From Trifolium pratense (lineage: Eukaryota > Streptophyta > Magnoliopsida > Fabales > Fabaceae), in contig NC_060060.1 in NCBI RefSeq assembly GCF_020283565.1, forward strand, positions 9,362,001 through 9,426,000: DNA of 64,000 nt, written 5' to 3'. A program made the position numbers and the translations under genes. The notes below the pieces were generated by a model. The model was not told where the DNA came from. It made no database searches and saw only the letters and a list, made by a program, of their open reading frames with translations. Numbering within the stretch: position 1 is the stretch's first letter; every line of letters begins with the position of its first letter. Below are positions 12,300 to 23,791 of the stretch, in pieces.

Positions 12300-12917
12300 C
12301 TAGTCCAATTTACCGGTCCGGCCGGGAACCGGAGAGTTTCATGGGTCGATTTACCAGCAGAACCGATTAAGCAAACAAACTGGCCAAAACCGGTTTGACC
12401 AGGCCGGTTCAATGGTCACACCGCTGAACTAGAAAAACCGCTCGAAACCGAACCGAATGTTTGTATGAAAATTTAATAAAAAATACCAATTATTGTACTG
12501 GCAAGAAGTTGAACTCATGACATGTGCATGCAAGAAAGTATCCTTACCACCCGGCCAAACAAACTTATGTGATTTATATGCATCAAAATTAAATATATTT
12601 AATAGTTTATTTAAGAACCATTGATACCACCTGGATCTTCTTTTTTCTAACCATCTCATATCACATATAGCTATTTTCTTTTTGTAAAGACATATTATGT
12701 ATTGATAAAATACATTAACTTAATTATTTTTGTTTATTTTTTTTATAAATGTGTGAATTTTTATTATTATTTTTTTATAGAATAATTTTTATTCAATATT
12801 GTAGCTATGAAATTTAAGATTTGAATATTTTTTATTGACTGGGTTAGTAGTTATGTGACCCAGTGACCCAATGCTTTGATCGGATCGATCATCGGTCCGG
12901 ATTTTAAAACACTGAGA
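12300..12917. mobile_element. degraded CCGG-rich inverted element
   Basis: CCGGTCCGG-like motifs at both ends in opposite orientation, and a right end ATTTTAAAACACTG that resembles termini of hAT-like MITEs. The left end is decayed and no target duplication could be fixed. Confidence 0.35.
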
Positions 12918-13479
12918 TGAATAGGTGTTTTAAACAATATTGGCATGCACTGCATGATTCAACCATAAGTAAATGCACTAAGGTAAGCAAATTCATATTG
13001 CACTTACCGAATTGGTTGGTCAGGATGGGGGGCCTGAGAGTATTATAGGGGGCCTTAAAAAGCAATTTTCAAGAACAATTTTTTTGCAACAGATCCAACC
13101 CAAACTGAGAGTATTCTAAACTAAAGACCCAATTTTTTTCCCCAATTAACAGAAAAAGCTAGGACCTAACTCCATTATTCTTTTGGGGAGGAAAAAATTT
13201 CAGTAGAAAAAAAGTAACTAACCAAAAAATTGGTGGTGCACATGTTCACAGCGGCGGCGAGAGTCAACAGCAGGGCGGCATAGTGTCGTCGACGGTAGGA
13301 ACATGGCTTGCGTCGATGCTTCGGTTATGTTAAGACTTAATGAAAAAAATTAATTAGAGAGAAAGACACCTGACACACTATGATACATGTGATTAATCAG
13401 ATGAGTGAAATTGGCCTAAAGTCATCTAACTTTCTGCTAGAAAGTTAGAGAATAAGGATCCGCCAATATAAATATTGTT

Positions 13480-13705
13480 TGCATACAAATATTGGACACT
13501 AAATATTTTCAAGACAAACTTTTTGAGGGGTTAATTAATGACAAACTTAAGATTTTTAGGGGTTAATTTATGGCAAAACTGATATTTTTTGTTTAAAACT
13601 ATCATAAACTGGAATTTTTAGGAATTAAATTGGGGCAAAACTAAAATTTTTGTTAGACTAAAATTTTGTCCAAACTCAATAATATTTCTAGCTCAGCCAC
13701 CGTTT
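13480..13705 (-). mobile_element. hAT-like MITE relic
   Basis: Shares, in opposite orientation, the motif GGGGTTAATTTATGGCAAAA with the element in the P450 intron (about 31317-31500), and ends in CTCAGCCACCG, like a worn hAT terminus. No TSD was fixed. Confidence 0.35.
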
Positions 13706-14516
13706 TTGCCTTAATTTAGTAATTAGCCAATACCTCAAGAAACAATATACTTAATTAGCATTCTTTAGAGTAATTAATAAATTAAAGTTGAAGGAAATTA
13801 TATTTATCTTCTCTAAAAATATTAGTACGAATCGAACTTAGAATTTCTCGGATCAAATATCAGTTTTTATTTTGGTAGATTGTAGATCTATTTTATTTTT
13901 TTTATTACTAGATCAAACACTTAAAAATGGAGAATTTTAATATTATGACACGAGTAAAAAAATAAAGTGAATATGAAATGACTTTAATTAGAAATATTCA
14001 TTATCATTTAGTAAATAAATAAATATTTATCATCCAAGACTTTCTTGTGTGTGTATTTGAATTGTCGAAAAACTTTGCTTACAAAAGTACAAGAAAAGAT
14101 AATTAAATAAGATTTGAGTCATTTTCTTGCCATGAAAATAACTAAAAAAGGGTAATGTCAACATTATCAGATAATTATCTTCTGCTTAATTATATTGCTA
14201 TCTAATGCTACCTGTGTATATATAAAACCAATAATAATTACTGGTAACCAATTACGGCTTTGCCAATTTTTTATTTTTCTTTTTTAAACGACTAAATTTT
14301 ATAAATAACGCAACTGAGCACAAGACGAGTACGGTCCGTAAAATCAAGTCATACAAAAACTCTTCACAAATAAAAAATTCCAACAACACCAATGACAACC
14401 CCTAAAACCTTAAAACCATCCATTGAGAACAACTAAAACAACAACCTATAATAGTAAGAAGAAAAAAAACCCACAAAGTCAAGCAGAAGTAGATGCATCA
14501 AAATTATTATAAATAC

Positions 14517-14660
14517 TACGAATTTTACAAAATTTATCATTGTATTGAAAGTTTATATTATATAGATCATCCATAATTTTTTTTAAAGAAATCGAAAATT
14601 ATTTGATGTGTTATTAAGATCAATCAAGATTAATGATATTTAATAAATACTCATAAACCG
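14517..14660 (-). repeat. dispersed repeat, copy 2 (inverted)
   Basis: Reverse-complement partner of 11571-11700; see that entry for shared blocks. Origin unknown. Confidence 0.6.
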
Positions 14661-14990
14661 TTAATGTTGACATAATGTTGTTCAATGATATTTTGTTCGT
14701 TGTGTTGGTATAATGTTTATTAATTTTCTGTCTTGTTATAGAGTTTATTTAGTTTAAAATGTCGTATCAACTTCGATTCATTATAGATTCAATTAATCAT
14801 TTTGGGTGTGTTGCATATTCAAAGACGGTACTAATCTAGTCACTTTAATTTTGTTACATTTACTATTATTTTATGCTATTAACTTAAATGTTATGTCGTA
14901 GGTTCATACTTATAATTTTTACATGCAAAAATAACATGATTTATAAAATAAAATAAAAAGTTGAAACATTAATATGATATAGGAAAAAAC

Positions 14991-14999
14991 TATATATAT
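14991..14999 (+). promoter_or_regulatory. TATA box of second extensin gene
   Basis: TATATATAT lies about 65-73 bp before the ATG at 15064, a normal distance for a short plant leader. Confidence 0.55.
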
Positions 15000-15063
15000 G
15001 GGTAACCTACCATCCCTAAAATCATAACCAAAATACATTTTTAAGTGAACTATAAGGGGCAGA

Positions 15064-15639
15064 ATGAGGTCTCCAACAATGGCCTCCTCTTCACTCATTA
15101 TTGTATTAGCAGTACTCTCTCTAAGCTTGGCATCTCAAATCTCAGCAGACTATGTCTCTCATCCACCACCATCACCAAAGATTCCACCACCGGTTTACAA
15201 ATCTCCACCTCCACCATATAAGTACCCTTCTCCACCACCACCACCTAAGAAGCCTTACACTCCATCACCTCCACCACCGGTTTACAAATCTCCACCTCCA
15301 CCTTATAAGTACCCTTCTCCACCACCACCACCTAAGAAGCCTTACACTCCATCACCTCCACCACCGGTTTACAAATCACCTCCACCTTATAAGTACCCTT
15401 CTCCACCACCACCACCTAAGAAGCCTTACACTCCATCACCTCCACCACCAACTTACAAGTCCCCACCACCACCTTATAAGTACCCATCTCCACCACCACC
15501 ACCCAAGAAACCTTACAATCCATCTCCTCCACCCCCAGTTTACAAATACAAGTCTCCACCTCCACCCTATAAGTACCCTTCTCCTCCACCACCACCGCCG
15601 GTTTATAAGTACAAGTCACCTCCTCCCCCTCCCTATTAA
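15064..15639 (+). CDS. extensin/proline-rich cell-wall protein
   Basis: Single-exon gene, 191 residues. Residues 1-28 are a signal peptide (second Met at residue 6, hydrophobic LIIVLAVLSLSLA, likely cleavage after SADY or just before it). The mature chain is built from a 29-residue unit, [19 protein letters not shown] then PYTPSPPPPV, repeated at 87-bp spacing (starts near 15199, 15286, 15373; one unit is 84 bp, having lost a Pro). Motifs match extensins: SPPPP for glycosylation and YKY for cross-linking. It differs from the 983 gene in its KKPYTPSPPPP spacing and shorter length, but the signal peptide and gene layout are alike, so the two may be old duplicates 13 kb apart, now separated by a LINE and MITEs. 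It ends PPPPPPY, then TAA. Confidence 0.92.
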   Translation: MRSPTMASSSLIIVLAVLSLSLASQISADYVSHPPPSPKIPPPVYKSPPPPYKYPSPPPPPKKPYTPSPPPPVYKSPPPPYKYPSPPPPPKKPYTPSPPPPVYKSPPPYKYPSPPPPPKKPYTPSPPPPTYKSPPPPYKYPSPPPPPKKPYNPSPPPPVYKYKSPPPPYKYPSPPPPPPVYKYKSPPPPPY

Positions 15640-16023
15640 GAGCATCGCACTTAGTACTTGTATGGTATGCTCAGTTGTTGATATATAATTATCACTACAT
15701 TCTTTCTTAAATATAAGATCTTGTTGATTAAATTACAAAAATTAGAAAAGTTTGTTGCTCTAATAAATTTATTAATAATGAATATTTTTTTTATAAATTT
15801 ATCCTATAAAAAAAAGTTTATTATGTTACTACCATAATATTTTTTATAAATTGTAGAAAAGAAAGATAAAATAACTAAAGGCATGCATGTTGATAAAGAA
15901 ATAATTATAATTTGGTTAAAAATTTAAAAAGATCTTAAAAATTATTTTAAAAAGAGTCTTATATTTAAGATATGTCTATATATAAAATTAAACCTATATA
16001 AATTCATATTATATTAAAAAAAA

Positions 16024-16532
16024 GGCTTAAATGCACTTTTGGTCCCCCTATTTTCAAAAAAATGAAGTTTTGGTCCCCCTATTTTAAAAACCAACTTTTT
16101 AGTCCCCCTATTTTCATTTTTTTTGAGTTTTGATCCCCCATCCTATTTTGGGGTTAATTTTGTTGATGTGGCCTTGTAACTAATGATGTGGCAACATTCA
16201 TGTAGACAAATTTAATATCCATGTCATTATTATATATTTTTAAATTCAATAAAACTTTATTTTAATGAACTTTCTTAGGTTTAATTAAATTATTTTATAA
16301 AATAAGTTTTATTGAATTAAAAACAAATAATGACATGGATATTAAATTTGTCCACGTAGACGCTGATATGCATTAGTGACAATGCCACATCAACAAAATT
16401 AGCCTTAAAATGGAATGGGGGATCAAAACTCAAAAAAAAATAAAATTGGGGGACTAAAAAGTTGGTTTTTAAAATAGGGGGACCAAAACTTCATTTTTTT
16501 GAAAATAGGGGGATCAAAAGTGCATTTAAGCC
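16024..16532. mobile_element. Mutator-type foldback MITE
   Basis: 509 bp with arms well over 100 bp. The left end GGCTTAAATGCACTTTTGG mirrors the right end with one mismatch in the first 30 bases. It is flanked by the 9-bp repeat TAAAAAAAA (16015-16023 and 16533-16541). The A-rich TSD alone is weak, but the 9-bp length agrees with four sister elements in this window. No ORF. Confidence 0.8.
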
Positions 16533-16639
16533 TAAAAAAAATTGTCAAAAACATGTCATTTCTTTAATAATAAAACAATATGTCAAAATTTTATCCACCG
16601 GAGACTAAAACCAAAACATAAAATTGTTTAAATTGTTTA

Positions 16640-16770
16640 GAGATGAAAATATATGATTATTTTTATAAGGACGAAAACCAAAATTCTTTAATTTTTTTTT
16701 TTTTTGGTGATAAAATATATGATTGTTTTTATAAGGACGAAAACCAAAATTCTTTAATTTTATTGGAATG
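16640..16770. repeat. ~69-bp tandem duplication
   Basis: The segment containing TATAAGGACGAAAACCAAAA and ending TTCTTTAATTTT occurs twice, starting near 16648 and 16717. Confidence 0.8.
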
Positions 16771-16961
16771 AAAAATATATTTAACCCTAACAAATATAAA
16801 GATTCAATAGTTTTATATTATCTTTACTAATTATGCATGCCAAAAATTATGGGATTTTTTTTATTACTTTGCTACTAATTATGGAAATTGAATATATGTA
16901 GTTGTAGGATTATATGTTCAATTGAACATACTTAATAGATTATCATATACTTTTCAATATT

Positions 16962-17090
16962 TTTTTTGGTTACATAGGCGAAATGACAAACCATTGAAAA
17001 CTCACACACAAAGTAAAGGGACCCGAGTTCGAACCCTGGTCATAGAACCCCCGGTCATGGTGTTCAACCTAACAATTTTGACATGTTTTT
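16962..17090 (-). mobile_element. SINE-like tRNA-derived element
   Basis: Contains GAGTTCGAACC, a pol III B-box-like motif, and on the minus strand ends GCCTATGTAACCAAAAA, like the tails of the other SINE copies here. Boundaries approximate. Confidence 0.45.
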
Positions 17091-18019
17091 CAATAGCTAG
17101 GATTTATGGACGATACTTTTAATATTTTGTGAAACTTTACATTTTTTTTGGTACAAGAAAATTTACATATCTAATCTACTCATTAGCAATTTTAGATCGA
17201 TGAAATTTGATGTGTGCATAGAGTTATTATGCAGTGTACAGTAACTTATTAAAAACATTATATTTAAATGAATATCATTTGATTATTATTTGAATTTGTT
17301 TCAAATTCTTCTTTACTTCCGTAGAATTAGTGTAGCAAGAATTTAAAAATATATACAAATAGTTATCAAATTTTGTCACTAAATTTTTTGAACATAAAAT
17401 GGAGAGAAATTTTATTTTTCTAGTCCCATAATTTGAATTTTTTTAAATAATACACATGAATTAAATAATTATATTTTTTGAATTTATCTTCCTAAGATTT
17501 TTTATTTTTTTTGGTAGAAATCTTCCTAAGATATTTAATCTCTACTATATTAAGGATAGTTTACGATGAAATAAATAATAATATACATTTGTGTACACTT
17601 TTGTTAGGACCGAAGAATAAGAGATGATGGATGGAATAAGCACCGTATAATAATATGAGGAACACGGAAGGTGTTTAATTTGGACAACATTATTTTCAAT
17701 TTGTATTATGTATTTGTCAGTAATCATTATATGGTTTGTAAGGCACTGTTCTAATCAGATCCATACGTAATCCTTCATGTCCTGCATGTATTTTGGTCAT
17801 GTCTGCAGGGTTTTGTGTTTGACCAATCATAAATAAATAAATGTTGTTTTCTGTGTGATATATATGTGCGACTATTACCCTTGTCTACGTGCACTTTGAA
17901 GTTCAAGTTGAAAATTTGGTTAATATGTGTGTATGTGTACGAACAAAACTGTGACATGCAAAAAATGAGAAAATGAGAGATGAAAATGATGTGCCTAGCT
18001 GTTGAAGGATATTGTACTA

Positions 18020-18112
18020 TATTCAGGGATCATGTTTGAACCACGGTCATCTCACTTATCTACCTCAAGCGTGAAATTTCTAACCAATAGATTATTTAAC
18101 CACAGGAAAAAA
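18020..18112 (+). mobile_element. SINE-like fragment, 5'-truncated
   Basis: A decayed B-box region (GTTTGAACCACGG) is followed by a CACTTATCTACCT body and a TTTAACCACAGGAAAAAA tail. The layout matches the SINE at 30798-30932. Confidence 0.45.
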
Positions 18113-18161
18113 GAAAGAATGTGAAATTATAATTAATTGAAAAATGCTAAACAGTGCCTCC

Positions 18162-18269
18162 GAGACACTCTTTAAGGATCTTAAATAGTAAAGTCAACGA
18201 ATTGGAAATTGGAATATTTTATTTTTTGAATAAATAATTTCTTTAAATGAAATGCTTAAAGAGTGTCTC
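18162..18269. mobile_element. short inverted-repeat MITE
   Basis: GAGACACTCTTTAAG at 18162-18176 is mirrored exactly by CTTAAAGAGTGTCTC at 18255-18269, with a ~78-bp AT-rich centre. Similarity may extend a little outside the perfect arms. No target duplication was established. Confidence 0.65.
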
Positions 18270-19944
18270 GTGAGCACAACAAGACCCTTAAATAATTTAG
18301 GTATTTTAATCTATACTATATATAAAGAGAATACATGAGTTTTGGTGTGAACTTTTCATAATACCAACAATACACTTGATTTTTTTAGTAGCAACAATAA
18401 TCTTTTATTAAGAAACTCGCCATAATATAAGGCACATCCTTTTTTTAGCAGCAAAAATATTTTATTAACAAACTCACCATAACATAACACATATTTTTTT
18501 TTGGACATAAGTTAGACACAGGCAGACGCGGAACAACCTAAACATAACACATATTAGGATTAGGATTATTTCAAATATAAGTCATGTACGCCCATGTCTT
18601 TCTCCTTCCCTATTTGCACCCATTTCCCTATCCCTCCTCCCCTTCCCCATCCAAAACCAACACTTCAAACCTTAAAATTTGGTCAAAACTCGAACAACCT
18701 AAACTAATGATTAAACTCGAGTGATTAATGAGCTCTATATAAGAATGAATTGTTTGAAAACCCTGAATGTGATTCCTAGAATGTGTTCCCAAGAGAACCA
18801 AGGGGTTAACAGAAAAATGGAAATACTAGAATGAACTAATCTCTTAATGTAATGAAATTATTGTACAAAATAATAAAACTCACTTAAAAAACTTGACTCA
18901 TGGCTTGGATCAATTATGCAGCTAAAGTTTCTTCTTGGAGAAACTAATGTTGGTGGTACTTATTCCACCATTATTGGGAAATATTTCACCATTTCAGAAT
19001 TAAAAAACTTTGAGGAAATCAATTAGAAGGAAGTATTAATATACATTATGTTTCGGGTAGATTTCAACTTCGAAATATTTCAAATATTTTCTCATGTTTA
19101 GTTCACAATTCCATTCAAATATTGAGCTTTTCTTTTACCACCCTAACAGTTTTCTCATGCATCTTCTAAATTACCAAAACATTCATGTCTGCTACTTAAG
19201 TAACGGATGGGTACAAATTTCCTAAAGTTTGGACGATTTAAGATTTCACGCCCCCCAGAAACCTCACCGACTGGTCTGCTACTTAAGTAGTAGACGACAT
19301 ATTTAAAATTTCTCATTTTTATAACATTCGCTATTTATGTAGCAAGGGTAAAATTGAAACGAGAAGGGCGCGCGAGAAGCCAGTAGAGCGCTAAAAGAAA
19401 TTCTCTCAAATATTTCTCTTCCCTTTTTTGATAACATTTTCATTTATATTTAGTTGGCTCCATAGATAGCTAGTGAGTGATGCAGAAATGAGTGTGGCAA
19501 CTCAAGACATTCAACATGGAAGTAGAAATGAGCATGGGGTTGCACTGATCCGTAACCAATGTAATACGGATTATCAGTCTGATAAAAATGCGCTAAATAA
19601 AGACGGCATCACTGCCAATGGTAGAAACATGGCTGATATAATAAAGGTCGCGATATATTGCAGCTAGCACAAAATCCGCCATGCCATAATGCCATAGTGC
19701 CACCATGACACATCTTAGAGCACACAACACATTATTATAAATTTGTCATCCACAAAAGGTTAAAACACTTTGTCTTTGTTCTATAAGAGTAGCTCAAATG
19801 CTAAAAGGTTCTGGAACATTTGATATGTTGGGGCGCATCAAATCTACAATACCCATCTTTCGCACACTTAGCGTATGTGAGCTTTGCAGCTAGGCTCTAC
19901 TAATGAAAAGATATGTTATTCATAATCAAATGTTCATCCAAAGT

Positions 19945-20400
19945 AACTTTCACAAGTAAAAATGTCCATCAATAATGATACATTCGTATGATTACCACAG
20001 TAAATATCACATTCTTTCAAAAACCTATATAGAAGTAGGCTCTTATCAGGTCTAATATATAAACCTTTCTAATAAAAACCCGGCTCTATTTTTCCGTGGC
20101 TGCAATACTACCACTAGACAGAACCAGAGCTCTCTCAATCAACAGTTTTCTGAAGAAACACCCACATAAAAATGTGATGACTTTATATGACTTAAACTAC
20201 AAACAACCCTAGACATCTACCAGCCCTTGCTAAATTTAAATATTTATTTACCACTAACAATTGAGGTGTCATTCCATCCAATAGTGGATTGGTACATTAA
20301 CATGTCTATCAAGTACCAATACTGAACCTAGGAAATGTTTGGTTTTAAAACCAATGGTTCAATCCACAGCAAAAGCAACTTTTTCTTGCTTTTATTGAAA
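19945..20400 (+). repeat. diverged direct duplication, copy A
   Basis: Aligns with 21874-22215: shared blocks TGATTACCACAGTAA, CTATATAGAAGTAGGCT, TTATCAGGTCTA, TGGCTGCAATA and AGACATCTA occur in the same order. Copy A carries about 120 bp of extra sequence at 20225-20345. Confidence 0.75.
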
Positions 20401-20828
20401 GCATGGTTTGCCACTCACAAGATCAGTCAATATGGAAGTAGAAATAGGCATAGTGCTGCACTTATCCATAATAGAGACGCATCATAGATAATCTAGAGAC
20501 ACGTCATAGAGCACATAGCAATTATTAGCAAATTTTAAGGCTAACTAACTAAATTTCAAATTTCTCAGCAGTTTTTTGTAGCCTATATTCAGATTCTAAA
20601 AGAGGCTAAATCTAATCTACGTCATGACTCTTTTGTGAGGAATGTTGTTTACGCTTCATATCCAGCTTAACCTTTGAAATTAAAGGAAACTTGAAGTGAA
20701 AGACAACAGTTAATCTATGTAATATTGACATACATCACAAGTATGAAAACATGTAATCACAAACACTAAATTGATTCCCACTTCTTTTGTAAATCCATAA
20801 AAGCTTTCACTCATCCGTTTATATTTTA

Positions 20829-21229
20829 GGCTAAATGCACTCAAGGGTCCTTTAAGTTTGACATTTGTAACGGTTAAACTTTTTAGATGATAAATAGGTC
20901 ATTTAAGTTTCTAAGTTGTTGCCCCGTTACCCTTCCAGTTATCCTCCGCTACAAAAACTTGTTGAACAGTTAGCCTTCCGTTTAATCTCCTCCAACATAT
21001 GTGCCGTTTTCATCAAAATATTCATCATAATGGAAGTCAACGTCAATCGCCACTGTGCAACAAGGTAACGAAAGCTAATTGGAAGGGTAAAAGTGCAACA
21101 AGTTAACATAAAGAACCTATTTGTTACCGAAAACACTTAAAAAAAAACTTAACTATTACCTAAAAAATTTAAAGGATTTAACTGTTAAAAACAACGCAAA
21201 AATTAAATGACCACTGAATGTATTTGTCC
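20829..21229. mobile_element. Mutator-type foldback MITE, diverged
   Basis: 401 bp, flanked by an exact 9-bp duplication TATATTTTA (20820-20828 and 21230-21238). The ends GGCTAAATGCA and, on the other strand, GGACAAATACA match at 8 of 11 positions; internal arms also pair (GTTACCCTTCCA region). Older than the 16024 element judging by arm divergence. Confidence 0.8.
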
Positions 21230-21630
21230 TATATTTTATGTCAAAACTAGCTAATATTGGGTGAACTCAATTTTCCTTTGGTATTATGAAAAATGAACAT
21301 CATCAAGTCATAAGATCAATTTATTGCTAATGGAAGTCATGCTTTCATTTTAGGATGAAGCTATCTAACCTATTCCATTGCAGGCCCACAAATAATTTTG
21401 GAATTCCTAGTGACAAAAACCAGCGTTGAAATGGAAATCTTAAACTTTTATTTGGATGTTCGAATGTATTTACAAGTATCGGTGTCTTAGGACTGTCACA
21501 CAATCGGACACACATTAACAATTTAACCTAAAATGTTGATACTACATAGGATAGCCATTAGCCGATTCCCATCAAAGATTAGCATAAATTAGGTGACTGT
21601 GAATCCATTATGATGTGATAAATAAATCAA

Positions 21631-21813
21631 GAGTGAAGACATATTTTGATTCCTCACAAATTTCTGACTGGACATTTCAGTCCCTAACAAAAATAAAACT
21701 CAAATTAGTCCATGACATTTTTCGAGGACAAACTGGTCCCCAATTCGTTAAAACAGAGGGACTAATTTGTCCTCAGTATGAAATTTGTGAAGGACCAAAA
21801 TGGGTCTTCACTC
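21631..21813. mobile_element. small foldback MITE with 9-bp TSD
   Basis: 183 bp. Perfect terminal inverted repeat GAGTGAAGAC / GTCTTCACTC, then imperfect pairing (CCTCACAAATTTC with GAAATTTGTGAAGG). It is flanked by the exact 9-bp duplication ATAAATCAA (21622-21630 and 21814-21822). Confidence 0.85.
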
Positions 21814-21873
21814 ATAAATCAAATTTGTTGCTAATTGCTAACTTGAATAAAATTCACTCAACTGTACAGACAA

Positions 21874-22215
21874 AGAACTTTCACAAATACAAGTGGGTCA
21901 TTAATGATAAATTCATTTGATTACCACAGTAATTTCTATCTTTTCTAAAATCTATATAGAAGTAGGCTTATCACTTATCAGGTCTACACAGATAAACCTT
22001 TCCTCTAATAAAAACTCACCTCTCTATTTTTCCATGGCTGCAATAGTACCTGTGGAACTGAACCAAAGCTCCATCCACCAACACTTTTCTGCAGAAGCCC
22101 CCATGAAAATGCAATCATAACTTTATATGACTGAAACTACAAGCAACCTTAGACATCTATCATGGTTTGATCCAACCCAAAAGCAATTTTTAATTGCTTT
22201 TACTTAAAGCATTGT
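21874..22215 (+). repeat. diverged direct duplication, copy B
   Basis: Partner of 19945-20400, about 1.9 kb downstream in the same orientation. It lies just beyond the 3' end of the F-box gene. No coding sense is seen. Confidence 0.75.
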
Positions 22216-22663
22216 TTCAAAACACTCAAAATCATGTTTAAATATAAGCCAACTTGTTTTTGGCATACATATTCTAATCCAAAATGCAACTGCAAAATCT
22301 AAATGTAGCAAGTCATTATAGATTTCCACACTCCTTCATTATTGCATTCAAAATCCAATGATAATATTATACATTACAAGATAGTTCATAATTATGCTAC
22401 TCATCCATACGGACCATACCGAAAAATAAAAGAGATTAATTGTTACACACTTACAACAACATTAACAAATCAAATTACACTATGATGTAACTTTGTAATT
22501 TCTGTTCCTAAAATATCTCTACAAATATCTGTATAATCATATATGATTGGATGCATGTGTAAAACCGATTTTACTGCATATAAGTTTTATCCAAAATAAA
22601 CATAGCATAAACAAATTAAAATACCATAACCAATGTCCAATTATGAATCCAAAATTGGAAACT

Positions 22664-23791
22664 TCAAGGCAATGCATCAAGCCTCCCTTCAAAGACGAAT
22701 CCTCGATAGAGTCCATCACCGTTTCCCGGCACATTATCGATCCACCGCCACTCATCTCCCATCTCCGCGCCACGATCCCACAATGCCAATTTCCCAATCC
22801 TCTTCGCCGAAAAACAAACCCTATCCCCTGCACCAAAAACCTTAAACTTCCCAGCATCCTGAAAACACCGAAACATCTCCACCGGCATCCTCCCCGCCTC
22901 ATCCCACTCCATAGTCCCAAGATCAAGCCTCAAAATCAAAATCGTCGAACAAGGCGAATTCAATGAAAATGAAGACTTCAATCCACCTATCATCAAAATC
23001 CTATTCCCAACTCCGCGAACAAGCCGCGGCCTCTTCAATATATCAAACACATCTCCCCATTCTTGTCGCTCGAGCCTCGACCATATCATAGACATGGTCG
23101 AGGCTACGCGACAGGAGAATAACTTCCATTGGCTCCTCCACGGGGAGCCAACATCACAAAGCGCGAAAGCCGAGTCCTCAATCAGGACCGGACTTCGCGG
23201 CTTTGACGGAAGATTCGAAGAGAATTTCTGCCAGCTTTTATTGTTATTATCATCATAATACAAAGCAGCGAGTTCAGTTAAAACCATGACTCGGTTTACT
23301 GAGTCAACTAACACCGAGCCATGTCTACACCAAGCTGATCCTAAATGAGGAAGGATCCGGAATTTGCGGGTGAGTGGATTACAAGCAAGTAATGATTTAG
23401 TATTTAGTGTTTGAGTTTGGGTTTGGGCTTGAGTATTATTGTTATTGGGCTGGGCCCAAAGATAGATGAGTCCATGAGAGGAAGCAACTGGAAGAGGGGA
23501 AGAGAAAGGAAGGAAGTTGAGAGGAAAATGAAGCCAATTATTTAGGTTTGGATCAAAGAGATGGATGTGGTGGTTGTTATGGTGGTTGTAGTGGTGGTGG
23601 CGGAGAGCAAGGAGGTTAAGAGGTGGAAGAGTGGTGGAGATGTGGTGGAGGAAGGTGGGTGAGGTGAGGAGGTTGTTAAAGAATTTGGAAAGTGAACGGC
23701 AGATGATGATTTGGCGGAGAGGTAAAGAAGAGAAGATTTGGTGAAGTGTGTCTTGTGGGAGATTGTAAATTAAGGGTTCTTCTTGTTCCAT
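22664..23791 (-). CDS. F-box/kelch-type protein
   Basis: Single-exon gene, 375 residues, likely the substrate-recognition subunit of an SCF ubiquitin ligase in cytosol or nucleus. Residues about 7-50 form the F-box (IYNLPQDTLHQIFSSLPLRQ, then CRSLSKFFNNLL), the Skp1-binding part. A His/Asn-rich stretch (RHHHYNHHNNHH) and a TQTQTQ run follow. The remainder resembles the kelch-like beta-propeller region of plant F-box/kelch proteins (LLACNPLTRKFRILPHLG, FGAGDRVCFSAKRIGKLALW). From memory it is closest to the At5g43190/LCR-type group; the exact orthologue is unproven. The start is the first Met directly before the F-box. GC content is higher than the surroundings. It stands alone, with no operon-like neighbours. 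Confidence 0.85.
   Translation of the reverse strand: MEQEEPLIYNLPQDTLHQIFSSLPLRQIIICRSLSKFFNNLLTSPTFLHHISTTLPPLNLLALRHHHYNHHNNHHIHLFDPNLNNWLHFPLNFLPFSSPLPVASSHGLIYLWAQPNNNNTQAQTQTQTLNTKSLLACNPLTRKFRILPHLGSAWCRHGSVLVDSVNRVMVLTELAALYYDDNNNKSWQKFSSNLPSKPRSPVLIEDSAFALCDVGSPWRSQWKLFSCRVASTMSMIWSRLERQEWGDVFDILKRPRLVRGVGNRILMIGGLKSSFSLNSPCSTILILRLDLGTMEWDEAGRMPVEMFRCFQDAGKFKVFGAGDRVCFSAKRIGKLALWDRGAEMGDEWRWIDNVPGNGDGLYRGFVFEGRLDALP

Larger units (their letters stand above)
10198..14990. other. intergenic with degraded transposons
   Basis: No gene recognised over 4.8 kb. Contents: a CACTA-type terminus at 11409, a foldback MITE at 11861-12110, a degraded CCGG-rich element at about 12300-12917, an hAT-like relic at about 13480-13705, and two copies in inverted orientation of a dispersed repeat (11571-11700 and 14517-14660). 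The rest is AT-rich sequence without protein-like frames. Confidence 0.55.
15640..22663. other. gene-free region rich in MITEs and SINEs
   Basis: No gene seen over 7 kb. Contents listed separately: foldback MITEs at 16024-16532, 20829-21229 and 21631-21813, SINE-like copies near 16960 and 18020, an inverted repeat at 18162-18269, Helitron-like 5' ends near 17538 and 18311, and diverged direct repeats at 19505-20540 and 21874-22215. A ~69-bp unit is also repeated in tandem at 16640-16770. Confidence 0.55.

Noticed and set aside
12185..12370. 61-codon ORF
   Set aside because: It enters the CCGG-rich transposon remnant; composition is not convincing.
15152..15688. 178-codon His/Leu-rich frame overlapping the second extensin
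   Set aside because: A frame-shifted reading of CCACCACC repeats; the true frame has a signal peptide and SPPPP motifs.
21615..21920. 101-codon ORF
   Set aside because: It runs across a MITE and its TSD; no protein similarity recognised.
22537..22966. Open frames overlapping the F-box gene 3' half on both strands
   Set aside because: They are shadows of the F-box coding sequence and lack recognisable domains.
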